A stretch of DNA of 64,000 nucleotides from Calidifontibacter indicus (GTDB taxonomy: Bacteria > Actinomycetota > Actinomycetes > Actinomycetales > Dermatophilaceae): NCBI RefSeq assembly GCF_003386865.1, contig NZ_QTUA01000001.1, positions 2,666,001 to 2,730,000 on the forward strand. Reading direction: 5' to 3'. Below, in pieces: positions 20,446 to 28,900 of the stretch (the stretch's first letter is position 1; every line of letters starts with the position of its first letter). The notes beneath the pieces are model-generated. The model was not told the origin of the DNA and did no database searches. It saw only the letters and a list, made by a program, of their open reading frames with translations. The position numbers and the translations under genes were made by a program.

Positions 20446-21123
20446 TCACCGCGCCGGGAACTGGTTGCGCGCGTTGTCGGCCACCTTGTGCAGCATCCAG
20501 CTGTCGATGCCGGCACCGACGAAACCGCCGGCGAACGGGATCGCCTTGCCGAGCCGGGTGGTCGCCTTCTCGCCGACCTGGCCGATGAGCCGGAATCCGA
20601 CGGCCTTGTTGACGACCATCATCACCGGCGGCGGGAGTTGCTGGGTGGCGAGGTTGGCCAACCGTCCGGTGGACACGACGCCGGCCTTGTTGAGGATGTC
20701 GTCGGCGTCGGCGCCGACGAGGGTGAGCAGGATCGCCGAGCGCAGGGCGGGGTCACGCAGGTCGTAGCCGCGCACCTTGGCGACCGCGGCGACCATCCGG
20801 GTGGAGATCAGATAGAACCCTGCGACATTGGCCGGCAGCGCCACGGCCATAGTGACGAACCCGCCGAGCCCGGTGACGAACCCGTTTGCAGCGGCGAGGC
20901 GACGGGTGTCGGAGATGATCTCCTTGACCGCCTTCTCGCGGTCTCCCTTGCTCTCCTGCAGCGCTTTCGCCGCGATCTGTTCCGCGGAGTGGAAGCTGCC
21001 CTTGCCGTCGATGCCGACCTGCATGATCCGCTCGGCGAGACCGAGGGCGGTCGAGCCGAGTGGGCCGCTGTCGAGTTTCACCGGGAGGTTCTTGTCCTTC
21101 TTGTCACGACCGATTCCGAACAT
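20446..21123 (-). CDS. EcsC-like protein
   Basis: The 225-residue protein from ATG 21123 resembles the EcsC family: a helical N-terminus, a central hydrophobic segment (GFVTGLGGFVTMAVALPANVA, about 83-103) and repeated glycine-rich amphipathic helices (AIPFAGGFVGAGIDSWML near the end). EcsC was named from a Bacillus ABC-transporter operon, but its function is not known; membrane association is likely. No strong ribosome binding site precedes the start, and upstream in-frame ATG codons at 21132 and 21135 are possible. It diverges from sufE with 99 bases between start codons. Confidence 0.7.
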   Translation of the reverse strand: MFGIGRDKKDKNLPVKLDSGPLGSTALGLAERIMQVGIDGKGSFHSAEQIAAKALQESKGDREKAVKEIISDTRRLAAANGFVTGLGGFVTMAVALPANVAGFYLISTRMVAAVAKVRGYDLRDPALRSAILLTLVGADADDILNKAGVVSTGRLANLATQQLPPPVMMVVNKAVGFRLIGQVGEKATTRLGKAIPFAGGFVGAGIDSWMLHKVADNARNQFPAR

Positions 21124-21222
21124 GCGGCACATCATGACAGCCGAACTGCCCGCCGAGCGCACTTCCCGCCCGCGCCGACCGGCGATTCCCGCACCGGCAC
21201 CCGTGCGGGTGATGATGGACGG

Positions 21223-21633
21223 ATGCAGACCGCGCGCGAATGTCTCGAGGAACTCCTGGAGGAGGCCGAGTCCATCCCGCCCAGGCAGCGCCTTGAGTGG
21301 TTGGTCGAGTTCGGCGACGAGTTGCCGGCGCCGAACGGCGAAGCCGGCGAACTGCAGCGCCTGCCCGAGTGCCAGTCGCCGGTGTCGTGGGCCGCGCGGG
21401 TCGACGGCGACCGCTATCTGCTGGCGGTCACCGCGCCACCGAGCGCGCTGGTCGTGCGCGGGTTCGCCGGGCTCGTCGTGCCGGTGCTCGACACCCGACC
21501 GGTCGACGAGGTGCGTGATCTGCCGGCCGATCTGGTCGATCGACTGAACCTGTCGGGCACGGTCTCCGAGCTGCGGTTGAACGGCCTGCGGGCGTTGTGG
21601 TCCAAGGTGCGGCTGCCGGTCACCGTCGGGTGA
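21223..21633 (+). CDS. sufE: SufE-family sulfur acceptor protein
   Basis: SufE takes persulfide sulfur from the cysteine desulfurase SufS and hands it on for iron-sulfur cluster assembly. The protein is 136 residues, the usual SufE size, with the key acceptor cysteine visible as Cys50 in LPECQSPVSWAARVDG, followed by the conserved ALVVRGFAGLVV helix and a C-terminal GLRALWSKVR. The start is ATG 21223. The rest of the suf genes are not in this window. CsdE-like roles cannot be separated by sequence alone. Confidence 0.9.
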   Translation: MQTARECLEELLEEAESIPPRQRLEWLVEFGDELPAPNGEAGELQRLPECQSPVSWAARVDGDRYLLAVTAPPSALVVRGFAGLVVPVLDTRPVDEVRDLPADLVDRLNLSGTVSELRLNGLRALWSKVRLPVTVG

Positions 21634-21703
21634 GCTTCAGGTTTCGCTCAGAAAACCGTGCCTCCACCGGCGACGTGCGCCTGGACGAACGAACCGGATG
21701 AAG

Positions 21704-21709
21704 TAGTTT
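21704..21709 (+). promoter_or_regulatory. -10 element giving a probable leaderless start
   Basis: TAGTTT is followed by exactly 7 bases and then the ATG of the repeat-tail membrane protein; no Shine-Dalgarno sequence precedes that ATG. A TGGACG hexamer 16 bases upstream could serve as -35. Transcription would start at or next to the ATG. Confidence 0.5.
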
Positions 21710-21716
21710 GTCTGCC

Positions 21717-22805
21717 ATGTCCAACTCTTCCGGCAACAAGAATGCGCTCCTGGCCGTCCCGGCCGCTGCGGCTGTGCTCGGTCTGATCCTGTTGCTGGTC
21801 AGCATGCTGTTCAGTCCGAAGGTGAACCTCGCGGGCCTTTCCAACGGCGACCTCGTGAACGCGAGCGACAGTGGCTTCTCGGTCTACAGCACCGACCAGA
21901 GCGACCGGGCCGCCGCGAGCTGCTCGGTCGTCAACAACGGCAAGACCACGTCGTTCGACCAGCCGTCCGCCGACTTCTCGGTGGAAGCCGAAGGCAAGAA
22001 GTACTGGGAGATCGGTCGCTCCCCCGACGGTCTCGCCAAGGCTGAATATGCAACCAGCTGCGCCAACACCAAGGGCGACCTGTTCGCCGGCAACCGCGCC
22101 GACAAGATCGGTGGCGGTTGGCGCACCCCGGTGCTGATCGTCGGCCTGTTGCTCCTGCTCGGCGGCATCATCGGCACCGTGCTGATGTTCATGCGCGGCA
22201 AGAAGGCCGCCTCGAACAACCAGAACAGCGGCTACGACAACTCCGGTTACCAGTACGGCCAGGGTTACAGCGACGGCTACGGCACCCCGGGTTCGTACGG
22301 GGTTTCGTCCGGCTCGCACACCCCCGCCCAGGGCAACCAGAACTACGGCCAGCAGGGCCAGGGCTATGGTCAGCAGCCGCAGCAGGGTGGTTACGGCCAG
22401 CAGGGCTACGGTCAGCAGGGCTACGGCCAGCAGCCCCAGCAGGGTGGTTACGGCCAGCAGGGCCAGGGCTATGGTCAGCAGCCGCAGCAGGGCGGTTACG
22501 GCCAGCAGGGCTACGGTCAACAGCACCAGCAGGGTGGTTACGGCCAGCAGGGCTACGGCCAGCAACCGCAGCAGGGCGGCTACGGCCAGCAGCCCCAGCA
22601 GGGCGGCTACGGCCAGTCGGGTCAGCAGTCGGGTCAGCAGGGTGGTGACGTCTCCGACGCCGCGACGCAGGCCGTGAACCGCGACGACATACGTGCCGCC
22701 GGTGCCGCCGGTGACGACGCGCCGACCCAGGCTCAGCAGCCCGGTCAGCAGGGTGGTCAGCAGGGTCAGTCCGGCTGGGAGCCTCCGCGGGACGGTCAGC
22801 ACTGA
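21717..22805 (+). CDS. Two-helix membrane protein with Gly-Tyr-Gln repeat tail
   Basis: I do not recognise a named family. The 362-residue protein has membrane helix 1 at about 10-32, an outer domain (33-137) with two cysteines (69 and 115) that could form a disulfide, helix 2 at about 138-159 ending in a basic MRGKK stop-transfer, and a long low-complexity tail. Residues about 205-305 consist of [10 protein letters not shown] and GQQGQ units; the last 50 are Gln/Gly/Asp-rich. The tail, predicted inside the cell, is free of Lys and nearly of hydrophobics except Tyr, like prion-like domains of FUS-type RNA-binding proteins. Some actinobacterial membrane proteins carry similar tails, but no function is assigned. 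It ends at a terminator hairpin. Confidence 0.85.
   Translation: MSNSSGNKNALLAVPAAAAVLGLILLLVSMLFSPKVNLAGLSNGDLVNASDSGFSVYSTDQSDRAAASCSVVNNGKTTSFDQPSADFSVEAEGKKYWEIGRSPDGLAKAEYATSCANTKGDLFAGNRADKIGGGWRTPVLIVGLLLLLGGIIGTVLMFMRGKKAASNNQNSGYDNSGYQYGQGYSDGYGTPGSYGVSSGSHTPAQGNQNYGQQGQGYGQQPQQGGYGQQGYGQQGYGQQPQQGGYGQQGQGYGQQPQQGGYGQQGYGQQHQQGGYGQQGYGQQPQQGGYGQQPQQGGYGQSGQQSGQQGGDVSDAATQAVNRDDIRAAGAAGDDAPTQAQQPGQQGGQQGQSGWEPPRDGQH
22340..22631 (+). repeat. In-frame GGYGQQ/PQQ coding repeat
   Basis: Tandem imperfect 15- to 45-base units built on GGTTACGGCCAGCAG and CAGCCGCAGCAG encode the [10 protein letters not shown] tail. Units differ mostly at third positions, so the repeat has been kept at protein level while DNA drifted. 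Slippage-driven length change between strains is likely. Confidence 0.9.
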
Positions 22806-22826
22806 CCGACCACGATCAGACAGCGA

Positions 22827-22848
22827 CCCCGCAGCATCCGCTGCGGGG
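22827..22848 (+). terminator. Terminator after the repeat-tail gene
   Basis: CCCCGCAG, loop CATCCG, CTGCGGGG forms an 8-bp stem followed by TTCGTTG, 21 bases after the stop codon. Confidence 0.7.
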
Positions 22849-22852
22849 TTCG

Positions 22853-24517
22853 TTGTCTGCTGTCGTGCTCTCCCCCGACGGACGGTGCACGGTCGTGACC
22901 GACCGTTCGTCCGAGCCGACGTCCGCGCCGGTGTCCGTCGACTTCGCCTCGGTCGACGAGGCAGTCGCGAGTGGGCTGCTCGACGGCCGCCGCGTCGTCT
23001 GGTGGCGGGCCGCTGCCATGGTGCCGCTCATTGCGCGGCAGCCGCCGCCGCGGGTGTGGGATCTCGCAGCGGTGCACCGTCTGGTGATGGGCGGGTCGCG
23101 CGACGACGACCACGCCATCTGGGCCGCGCGCCAAGGCCTCGAAGCGGCCCGGGCTGCCCCGGCTGCGCGAGCGGATGCGGGTCTGCCTGATCTGTTCGCG
23201 GCCCTTGAGCCCGATGAGGTTCGCTCAGGCGTGGCGCTGCCGCGCGCCGCCGGCACCTCCGACTGGTTGCGCTCGACGGAGCATCGTGCCCTGTGGGCCA
23301 GGCATGCGCTGGACATCGCCTGCTGGCAGCACGACCGGTTGGCCGAGCGCCGCGGACCCTTCTCCGCGGCGACCGCGGAGTCGGGTGCGGCGATGCTGTG
23401 CGTCGAACTCGGGCTCGACGGCTTGCCGGTCGATCGACCGGTGCTCGAGGAGTTGATCGCGGCGTCGGCCGGTGCGCGGCCGCAGACCGAGGATGACGCG
23501 GTGCGGGCGCGGCGGGTGCGCGACGAACTGGTCTGGCGGCAGGTGCCCGGTGGGCGCCCGGTCGATCTGCGCAACCCGGGCGCCGTCCGGGAGATGCTGC
23601 GGCAGGCCGGTGTGGTCGTCGACGACACCCGCGCCTGGCATCTCGAGCCGTACCGCGCGGGGTCACCGTTGGTGGATGCGCTGCTGACGTGGCGCAAGGC
23701 GGAGCGGATCGCGACGACGTACGGCTGGTCGTGGTTGGCGGAGTTCGTCGGGCCCGACGACCGACTGCGCGGGGCGTGGGATGCCTCGGACGGCGGCGCG
23801 GGCCGGATGACGGCCGGCTCGGGGCTGCACAGCCTGCCGGCTCCGCTGCGTCCAGGCATCGCCGCCGAGCCCGGCCACGTGCTGGTGCGAGCCGATCTGG
23901 GGCAGATCGAGCCGCGGGTGCTGGCCGTCGTGTCGCGCGACCCGGCCCTCGCCGAGGCGACCCGGTCGGACGACCTCTACGCCGAGATCGCCACCGACCT
24001 GTCGGTCGACCGTCCGACGGCGAAGGTGGCGATGCTGGCCGCCATGTACGGCCAGACCAGCGGCACCGCCGGGCAGGTGCTCGGCCGGCTCGAGCGCACC
24101 TACCCCACCGCGATGGCTTTCCTGCGGTCGGCCGCCGAGGCGGGCGAGCGCGGCGAGCCGGTGCTCACCTACGGCGGACGCCTGGTGCCGGTGCACGTCG
24201 GCCCCGACGACACCACCGCTCAGGCTCGCGGCCGCGGCCGGTTCACCCGCAACGCCGTCGTGCAGGGCGCCGCGGCGGAGTTCTTCAAGGCGTGGGCGCT
24301 CACCGTGCGCGCCGAGGTGGCGCCGCTGCGCGGTCGCATCGTGCTGTGTCTGCACGACGAACTGCTCGTGCACGTGCCCCGGGAGGCGGCGGACGCAGCC
24401 GTGGAAGCGGTCGACTCCGCATTGCAGAACGCCGCCCGACGTTGGTCGGGCGGCGCTCCGGTGCGTTTTGTCTCCGACACCGGTGCCTTCCACCGGTGGA
24501 GTGAGGCGAAGGGGTAG
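22853..24517 (+). CDS. Family A DNA polymerase-like protein with degenerate exonuclease domain
   Basis: The 554-residue protein resembles the small actinobacterial 'bifunctional exonuclease/DNA polymerase' group, distinct from PolA. The polymerase part is complete: motif A as RADLGQIEPRVLAVVSRD, motif B helix as DRPTAKVAMLAAMYGQ, and motif C as CLHDELLVHVP with the catalytic HDE. No 5' nuclease domain is present. The N-terminal 150 residues correspond to the 3'-5' exonuclease position but I find no DxE or YxxxD metal-binding motifs, so proofreading is doubtful. The start is uncertain: TTG 22853 or GTG 22865, neither with a clear ribosome binding site. It converges on the PAC2 gene with 2 bases between stops. 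A role in DNA repair is inferred. Confidence 0.85.
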   Translation: MSAVVLSPDGRCTVVTDRSSEPTSAPVSVDFASVDEAVASGLLDGRRVVWWRAAAMVPLIARQPPPRVWDLAAVHRLVMGGSRDDDHAIWAARQGLEAARAAPAARADAGLPDLFAALEPDEVRSGVALPRAAGTSDWLRSTEHRALWARHALDIACWQHDRLAERRGPFSAATAESGAAMLCVELGLDGLPVDRPVLEELIAASAGARPQTEDDAVRARRVRDELVWRQVPGGRPVDLRNPGAVREMLRQAGVVVDDTRAWHLEPYRAGSPLVDALLTWRKAERIATTYGWSWLAEFVGPDDRLRGAWDASDGGAGRMTAGSGLHSLPAPLRPGIAAEPGHVLVRADLGQIEPRVLAVVSRDPALAEATRSDDLYAEIATDLSVDRPTAKVAMLAAMYGQTSGTAGQVLGRLERTYPTAMAFLRSAAEAGERGEPVLTYGGRLVPVHVGPDDTTAQARGRGRFTRNAVVQGAAAEFFKAWALTVRAEVAPLRGRIVLCLHDELLVHVPREAADAAVEAVDSALQNAARRWSGGAPVRFVSDTGAFHRWSEAKG

Positions 24518-24519
24518 GT

Positions 24520-25431
24520 CTACTCCTCGCCGCCCTCGGTGCGCAGGAACTCCTCGAGTTCGGCACCGATCTCCTCGGCGCTGGGGAGTTCGGCGAGTTC
24601 GGTGGCGAGCAGGTTCTGCCGCTGGCGACCTTCCTGGAAGGCGTCGAACTGCTGCTCGATGCCGTGCACGACGTCGCGGATCTCCGGGTTGGCCTCGATC
24701 TGGCGGCTGATCTCGCGACGATGCAGTTCGGCCTGCATCGCCAACTCGCTCACCGGAAGAGACAGCCCGCTCACCCCGACGATAGCGTCGAGCGCGGCGA
24801 CGGCGGAGTCGCCGAAGTCCATCGCGGCGAGGTAATGGGGCACGTGCACGGCGAATGCGACGGCGTCGACACCGTGTTCGCCGAGGCGGAAGTGCAGGAG
24901 CTGCTCGAGGCTGCCCGGGATCTGCACGGTGCCGAACACCGGCTCGTTCTCGGGGATGAGCGAGTGGTCGGTGGCGTACCGGGTCATGCCCACCGGACGC
25001 GTGTGGGGCACGGCCATCGGGATGCCGTGGGCACTGATCACCATCTGCACGCCGAGCCGGCGGGTGAGGAACAGCACGGCCTCGCAGACGCGCTCCCACT
25101 GGTAATCGGGCTCGGGTCCGGCGAGCAGCAGGAACGGCGTGCCCTCGTCGTCGGTGAGTCGGTAGAGGTTCAGCGACGGGTCCTCGTAGGAGGTGAGCCG
25201 GTCGCGGTCGAAGGTCATCAGCGGACGCCGACCGCGGTAGTCGAGCAACTGGTCGATGTCGAACGACGCGACGACGACCGGGTTGCTGTTGGCGAGCAGG
25301 TGCTGCACGAGCAGACGCTGGGTGTTGCCGGCGTCGACCAGGCCGCCGAGGGCGACGACCATCGTGCGGGCGCCGAGCTCACTGGCGTGGGCGTCCGACT
25401 CGAAACGGATCAGTTCCAACGGGTCCCGCAT
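24520..25431 (-). CDS. PAC2-family protein (proteasome assembly chaperone-like)
   Basis: The 303-residue protein has the PAC2 family layout: an N-terminal core with ARTMVVALGGLVDAGNTQRLL, a central AHGIPMAVPHTRP segment, TVQIPGSLEQLLHFRLGE, and a C-terminal helical, Glu-rich tail (240-303). Archaeal and eukaryotic relatives help assemble the proteasome; the actinobacterial members have no fixed role, although these bacteria have proteasomes. The ATG at 25431 has AGGAG 9 bases upstream. It is last in a minus-strand series RIO1-hrpA-HIT-PAC2, 86 bases after the HIT gene. Cytoplasmic, without membrane segments. Confidence 0.88.
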   Translation of the reverse strand: MRDPLELIRFESDAHASELGARTMVVALGGLVDAGNTQRLLVQHLLANSNPVVVASFDIDQLLDYRGRRPLMTFDRDRLTSYEDPSLNLYRLTDDEGTPFLLLAGPEPDYQWERVCEAVLFLTRRLGVQMVISAHGIPMAVPHTRPVGMTRYATDHSLIPENEPVFGTVQIPGSLEQLLHFRLGEHGVDAVAFAVHVPHYLAAMDFGDSAVAALDAIVGVSGLSLPVSELAMQAELHRREISRQIEANPEIRDVVHGIEQQFDAFQEGRQRQNLLATELAELPSAEEIGAELEEFLRTEGGEE

Positions 25432-25517
25432 ATCGGGTCACTCCTGGCAATCAAGCATGGTCAAGGTCTCTGCCGATGATCAACGCGCGCGCCGCGAAGG
25501 TCATTCCCGGTGCGACG

Positions 25518-25943
25518 TCAGTCGGGGACGTTCTCGCCGTGCCCCTGGTCACGCAGTCGCGCCCGCAGCCGGTCGGCGTTGGCCTTGAGCACGCCCTGGT
25601 CTTCGCCGCGGGTGACATGGCGCAGGTCGAAGTCGGCGATCTCGTTCACCGGCCACACGTGCACGTGCAGGTGGGGCACCTCGAAGCCCTGCACCAGCAG
25701 TCCGACCCGCTTGCTGTCCCATTCGGCCTGCTGCGCCTGCCCGACCGCGCGCGCCACGGCGGTGAGGTGGTCGAACAGTTCGGGGGACGCGTCGAGCCAG
25801 TGGTCGATCTCTTCGCGCGGCACCACGATCGTGTGCCCGTCGGTGAGCGGGTCGATCACCAGGAAGGCGACGCACAGGTCGTCCTTCCAGACGAAGTGAC
25901 CCGGGATGTCGCCGTCGATGATCTTCGTGAACAAGGTCGCCAT
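25518..25943 (-). CDS. HIT-family nucleotide-binding protein
   Basis: A 141-residue histidine-triad protein: FTKIIDGDIPG at the N-terminus, the TDGHTIVVPREE strand, and the catalytic triad HLHVHVW (about 92-98). HIT proteins hydrolyse nucleoside phosphoramidates or adenylylated substrates. The triad is complete. It begins 32 bases downstream of the hrpA stop with no Shine-Dalgarno sequence but a TAAATT hexamer 6 bases before the ATG, suggesting an own leaderless transcript. Confidence 0.93.
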   Translation of the reverse strand: MATLFTKIIDGDIPGHFVWKDDLCVAFLVIDPLTDGHTIVVPREEIDHWLDASPELFDHLTAVARAVGQAQQAEWDSKRVGLLVQGFEVPHLHVHVWPVNEIADFDLRHVTRGEDQGVLKANADRLRARLRDQGHGENVPD

Positions 25944-25949
25944 GCGGCC

Positions 25950-25955
25950 AATTTA
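25950..25955 (-). promoter_or_regulatory. -10 element giving a probable leaderless start for the HIT gene
   Basis: TAAATT on the minus strand, 6 bases before ATG 25943, in a short AT-rich patch between hrpA and the HIT gene. There is no ribosome binding site. Confidence 0.4.
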
Positions 25956-25974
25956 TCCGGCACCCGCGTCGGGC

Positions 25975-28900
25975 TCAGGCGGTGGCGTCCTCCACCTCGT
26001 CCATCGCCTTGAAGATCCGCTTGATCGAGACCGGACCGGCGGTGCCGAGCTTCTGCGCGAACAGGCTCACCCGCAGCTCCTCGATCATCCAGCGCAGCGC
26101 GACGACGTCGGGGTCGGTGCGGCGCCCGGCGGGCAGGCCGGCGAGCAGCTTGTCGAGTTCGGTGCGCACGTGGTCGACGTCGTCCTGGCGCTGCTCGTCG
26201 CGAGCCAGGTCGCCGGGTGCCTTCTGCGCCCGTTCGAGCATCGCGCGCAGGTAGACAGCCAACCGAGGCAACCGGTCGGCACCGGTGTCCGCCACGAAGC
26301 CGGGGTGGATCAGGTCGCCGTACTGCTTCTCCAGCTCGGCACGCAGACCGGCCACCGACGGGGCGGTCATCCGGTCGAGCACGAGCCGCACCTGCCGGGC
26401 GAGGTCGAGCACCGGCCCGACGAGGTCGACCACCTTGATCACTTCGGGCACGACCTGCTGCTTCACGACGTGCAACGCGCGCTCGTACTGCTGCGGGTCG
26501 CGGACGCGTCCGCCGGGCAGTTCTCGCGCGATGATCGCGTCGACGGCCGCGGCGAGGATGTCCTGGTGCAGCGCCTCTCGGCTCTCGTGCGGGTGGTTGC
26601 CGAGGGCCAGTTTCTGCCGGTTGTCGAGCAGCCCGAGGATGCGGTTCCACGGCACGTCGGTATTGAGCAACACCAGCCGCCGCACCCCGAAATGGGTCGC
26701 GTGGTCGCGTTCGGACGGATCGGGCAGCACCTGCACCGCGACCGAGTCGCCCTGATCGACCAGCGCCGGGTAACCGACGACGGTGCGGCCGCCGTTCTTC
26801 TGCTCGATGCGGTCCTGCAGCTGAAGGTCACCCCAGGAGCGAATTCCCTTGCGCTCCAACGCGGCTCCAACGCTCGACATCGCCTGCCGCACCGACCCCT
26901 GCAGCTGTTGCTGCAGCACAGACAGGTCTTTGCCCTCGGCCAGCTTCCGCCCGCCCTTGCCCTCCACCCGGAAGGTCATCCGCAGGTGGTCGGGCACGCG
27001 CGACCAGTCCCACTCGTCGTGCCCGACCCGCACCCCCGACCGCGCGAACAGCACGTCGGCGAGCGCGTCCACCAGGTCGCGTCCGTCGGACGGGTCCAGC
27101 TGTGCCACAGCTGCTTTCGCATGGTTCGGTGTCGGCACGAAGTGTTTTCGGGTGGCCTTCGGAAGCGACTTCAGCAGCGCGGTCACCAACTCCTCGCGCA
27201 CTCCCGGCACCAGCCAGTCGAAGCCGACGTCGTGCACCTGGTTCAGCTGCTCCACCGGCAGGTGGACGGTGACTCCGTCGGCGTCCGACCCGGGGTTGAA
27301 CTGGTAACTGAGGCGCAGTGCGAGATCGCCCTGTCGCCAGGTCTTGGGGAACTGCGAGACGTCGAGGTCGGCGGCGTCGTCGGTGAGCAGCAGTTCACGG
27401 GTGAAGGTCAGCAGCTTGGGGGTCTGTCGACCGACCCCCTTCCACCAGCGGTCGAAGTGCGCACCGGAGACGATGTCGTCCGGGAGTCGCTCGTCGTAGA
27501 AGTCGAACAGCACGTCGTCGTCGACCACGAGGTCGCGGCGGCGGGTGCGCTCCTCGAGTTCGCCCACTTCGCGCAGGAGCGCACGGTTGTCGCGCAGGAA
27601 GCGGTGGTGGGTCTGCCACTCCCCCTCGACCAGTGCGTGTCGGATGAACAGTTCCCGCGCGTACTCGCGATCGACCCGGCCGAACGACACCGGGCGCCCC
27701 GCGGCGAGTGGCACCCCGTAGAGCGTCACCCGTTCGCTGCAGATCGCCTGGGCCTGCTTCTTCTCCCAGCGCGGATCGGAGTAGCTGCGCTTGAGCAGGT
27801 GCTGTCCGGCGACCTCCACCCAGGCGGGGTCGATGCGGGCGTTGGTGCGAGCCCACAACCGGCTGGTCTCGACGAGTTCGCCGGCCATCACCCAGTCGGG
27901 TTGCGCCCGGAAGAGGACCGACCCGGGCTGGATCGCGAATCGTGCCTGGCGCGCCCCGAGGTAGTCGCGCGAGTCGCGGTCGCGCAGCCCGATGTGCGAC
28001 AACAGACCGGTCAACAGCGCCCGGTGCACGGTGTCGTCGGCGGCCGGGTTGTCGCTCGGCGTCAGCTTCAGCTGCTTGCAGATCTGGCGCAGCTGTCCGT
28101 GGAGGTCCTGCCACTCCCGCACCCGCAGGTAGTGCAGGTATTCGCTCTTGCACATGCGCCGAAAAGCGCTGCCGGACAACGCTTTCTGCTGGTCACGTAG
28201 GTAGTTCCACAGGTTGAGCACGGTGAGGAAGTCGCTGCTGTCGTGCTTGAACCGCGCGTGCTGCTGGTCGGCCTGCGCCTTGGCGTCGGCCGGTCGCTCA
28301 CGGGGGTCCTGGATCGACAGCGCCGCGACGATCGGGAGCACCTCACGCAGCGACCCGTTGCGCGCGGCCTCGACGATCATCCGGGCGAGGCGCGGGTCGA
28401 CCGGCAGGGTGGCGATCGCGCGCCCGTCGGCGGTGAGCCGGCGACGGGCGCCGTCCGTCTCGACGGCGTTGAGCTCCTCCAGCAGCCGCAGGCCGTCGGC
28501 CACCTGCCGACTGTCCGGCGGCTCAACGAACGGGAACCGGGCGATGTCGCCGAGCCCGAGCGAGATCATCGCGAGGATGACCGATGCCAGGTTGGTGCGC
28601 AGGATCTCCGGGTCGGTGAACTCCGGACGCTGCTCGAAGTCGTCCTCGGAGTAGAGCCGGATGGCGATGCCGTCGGCGAGGCGCCCGCATCGCCCCGAAC
28701 GCTGTCGCGCGCTGGCCTGCGAGATCGGTTCGATCGGCAGTCGCTGCACCTTGGTGCGCTGGCTGTACCGGGAGATGCGGGCGGTGCCGGTGTCGATGAC
28801 GTAGCGGATGCCCGGCACGGTGAGCGAGGTCTCGGCGACGTTCGTGGAGACGACGATGCGGCGTCCGTCGTGGCGGGAGAACACCCGATGCTGTTCCGCG

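Noticed and set aside
22340-22631. CRISPR-like repetition
   Set aside because: Units are in-frame coding repeats of an acceptable protein with no unique spacers; no cas genes are nearby.
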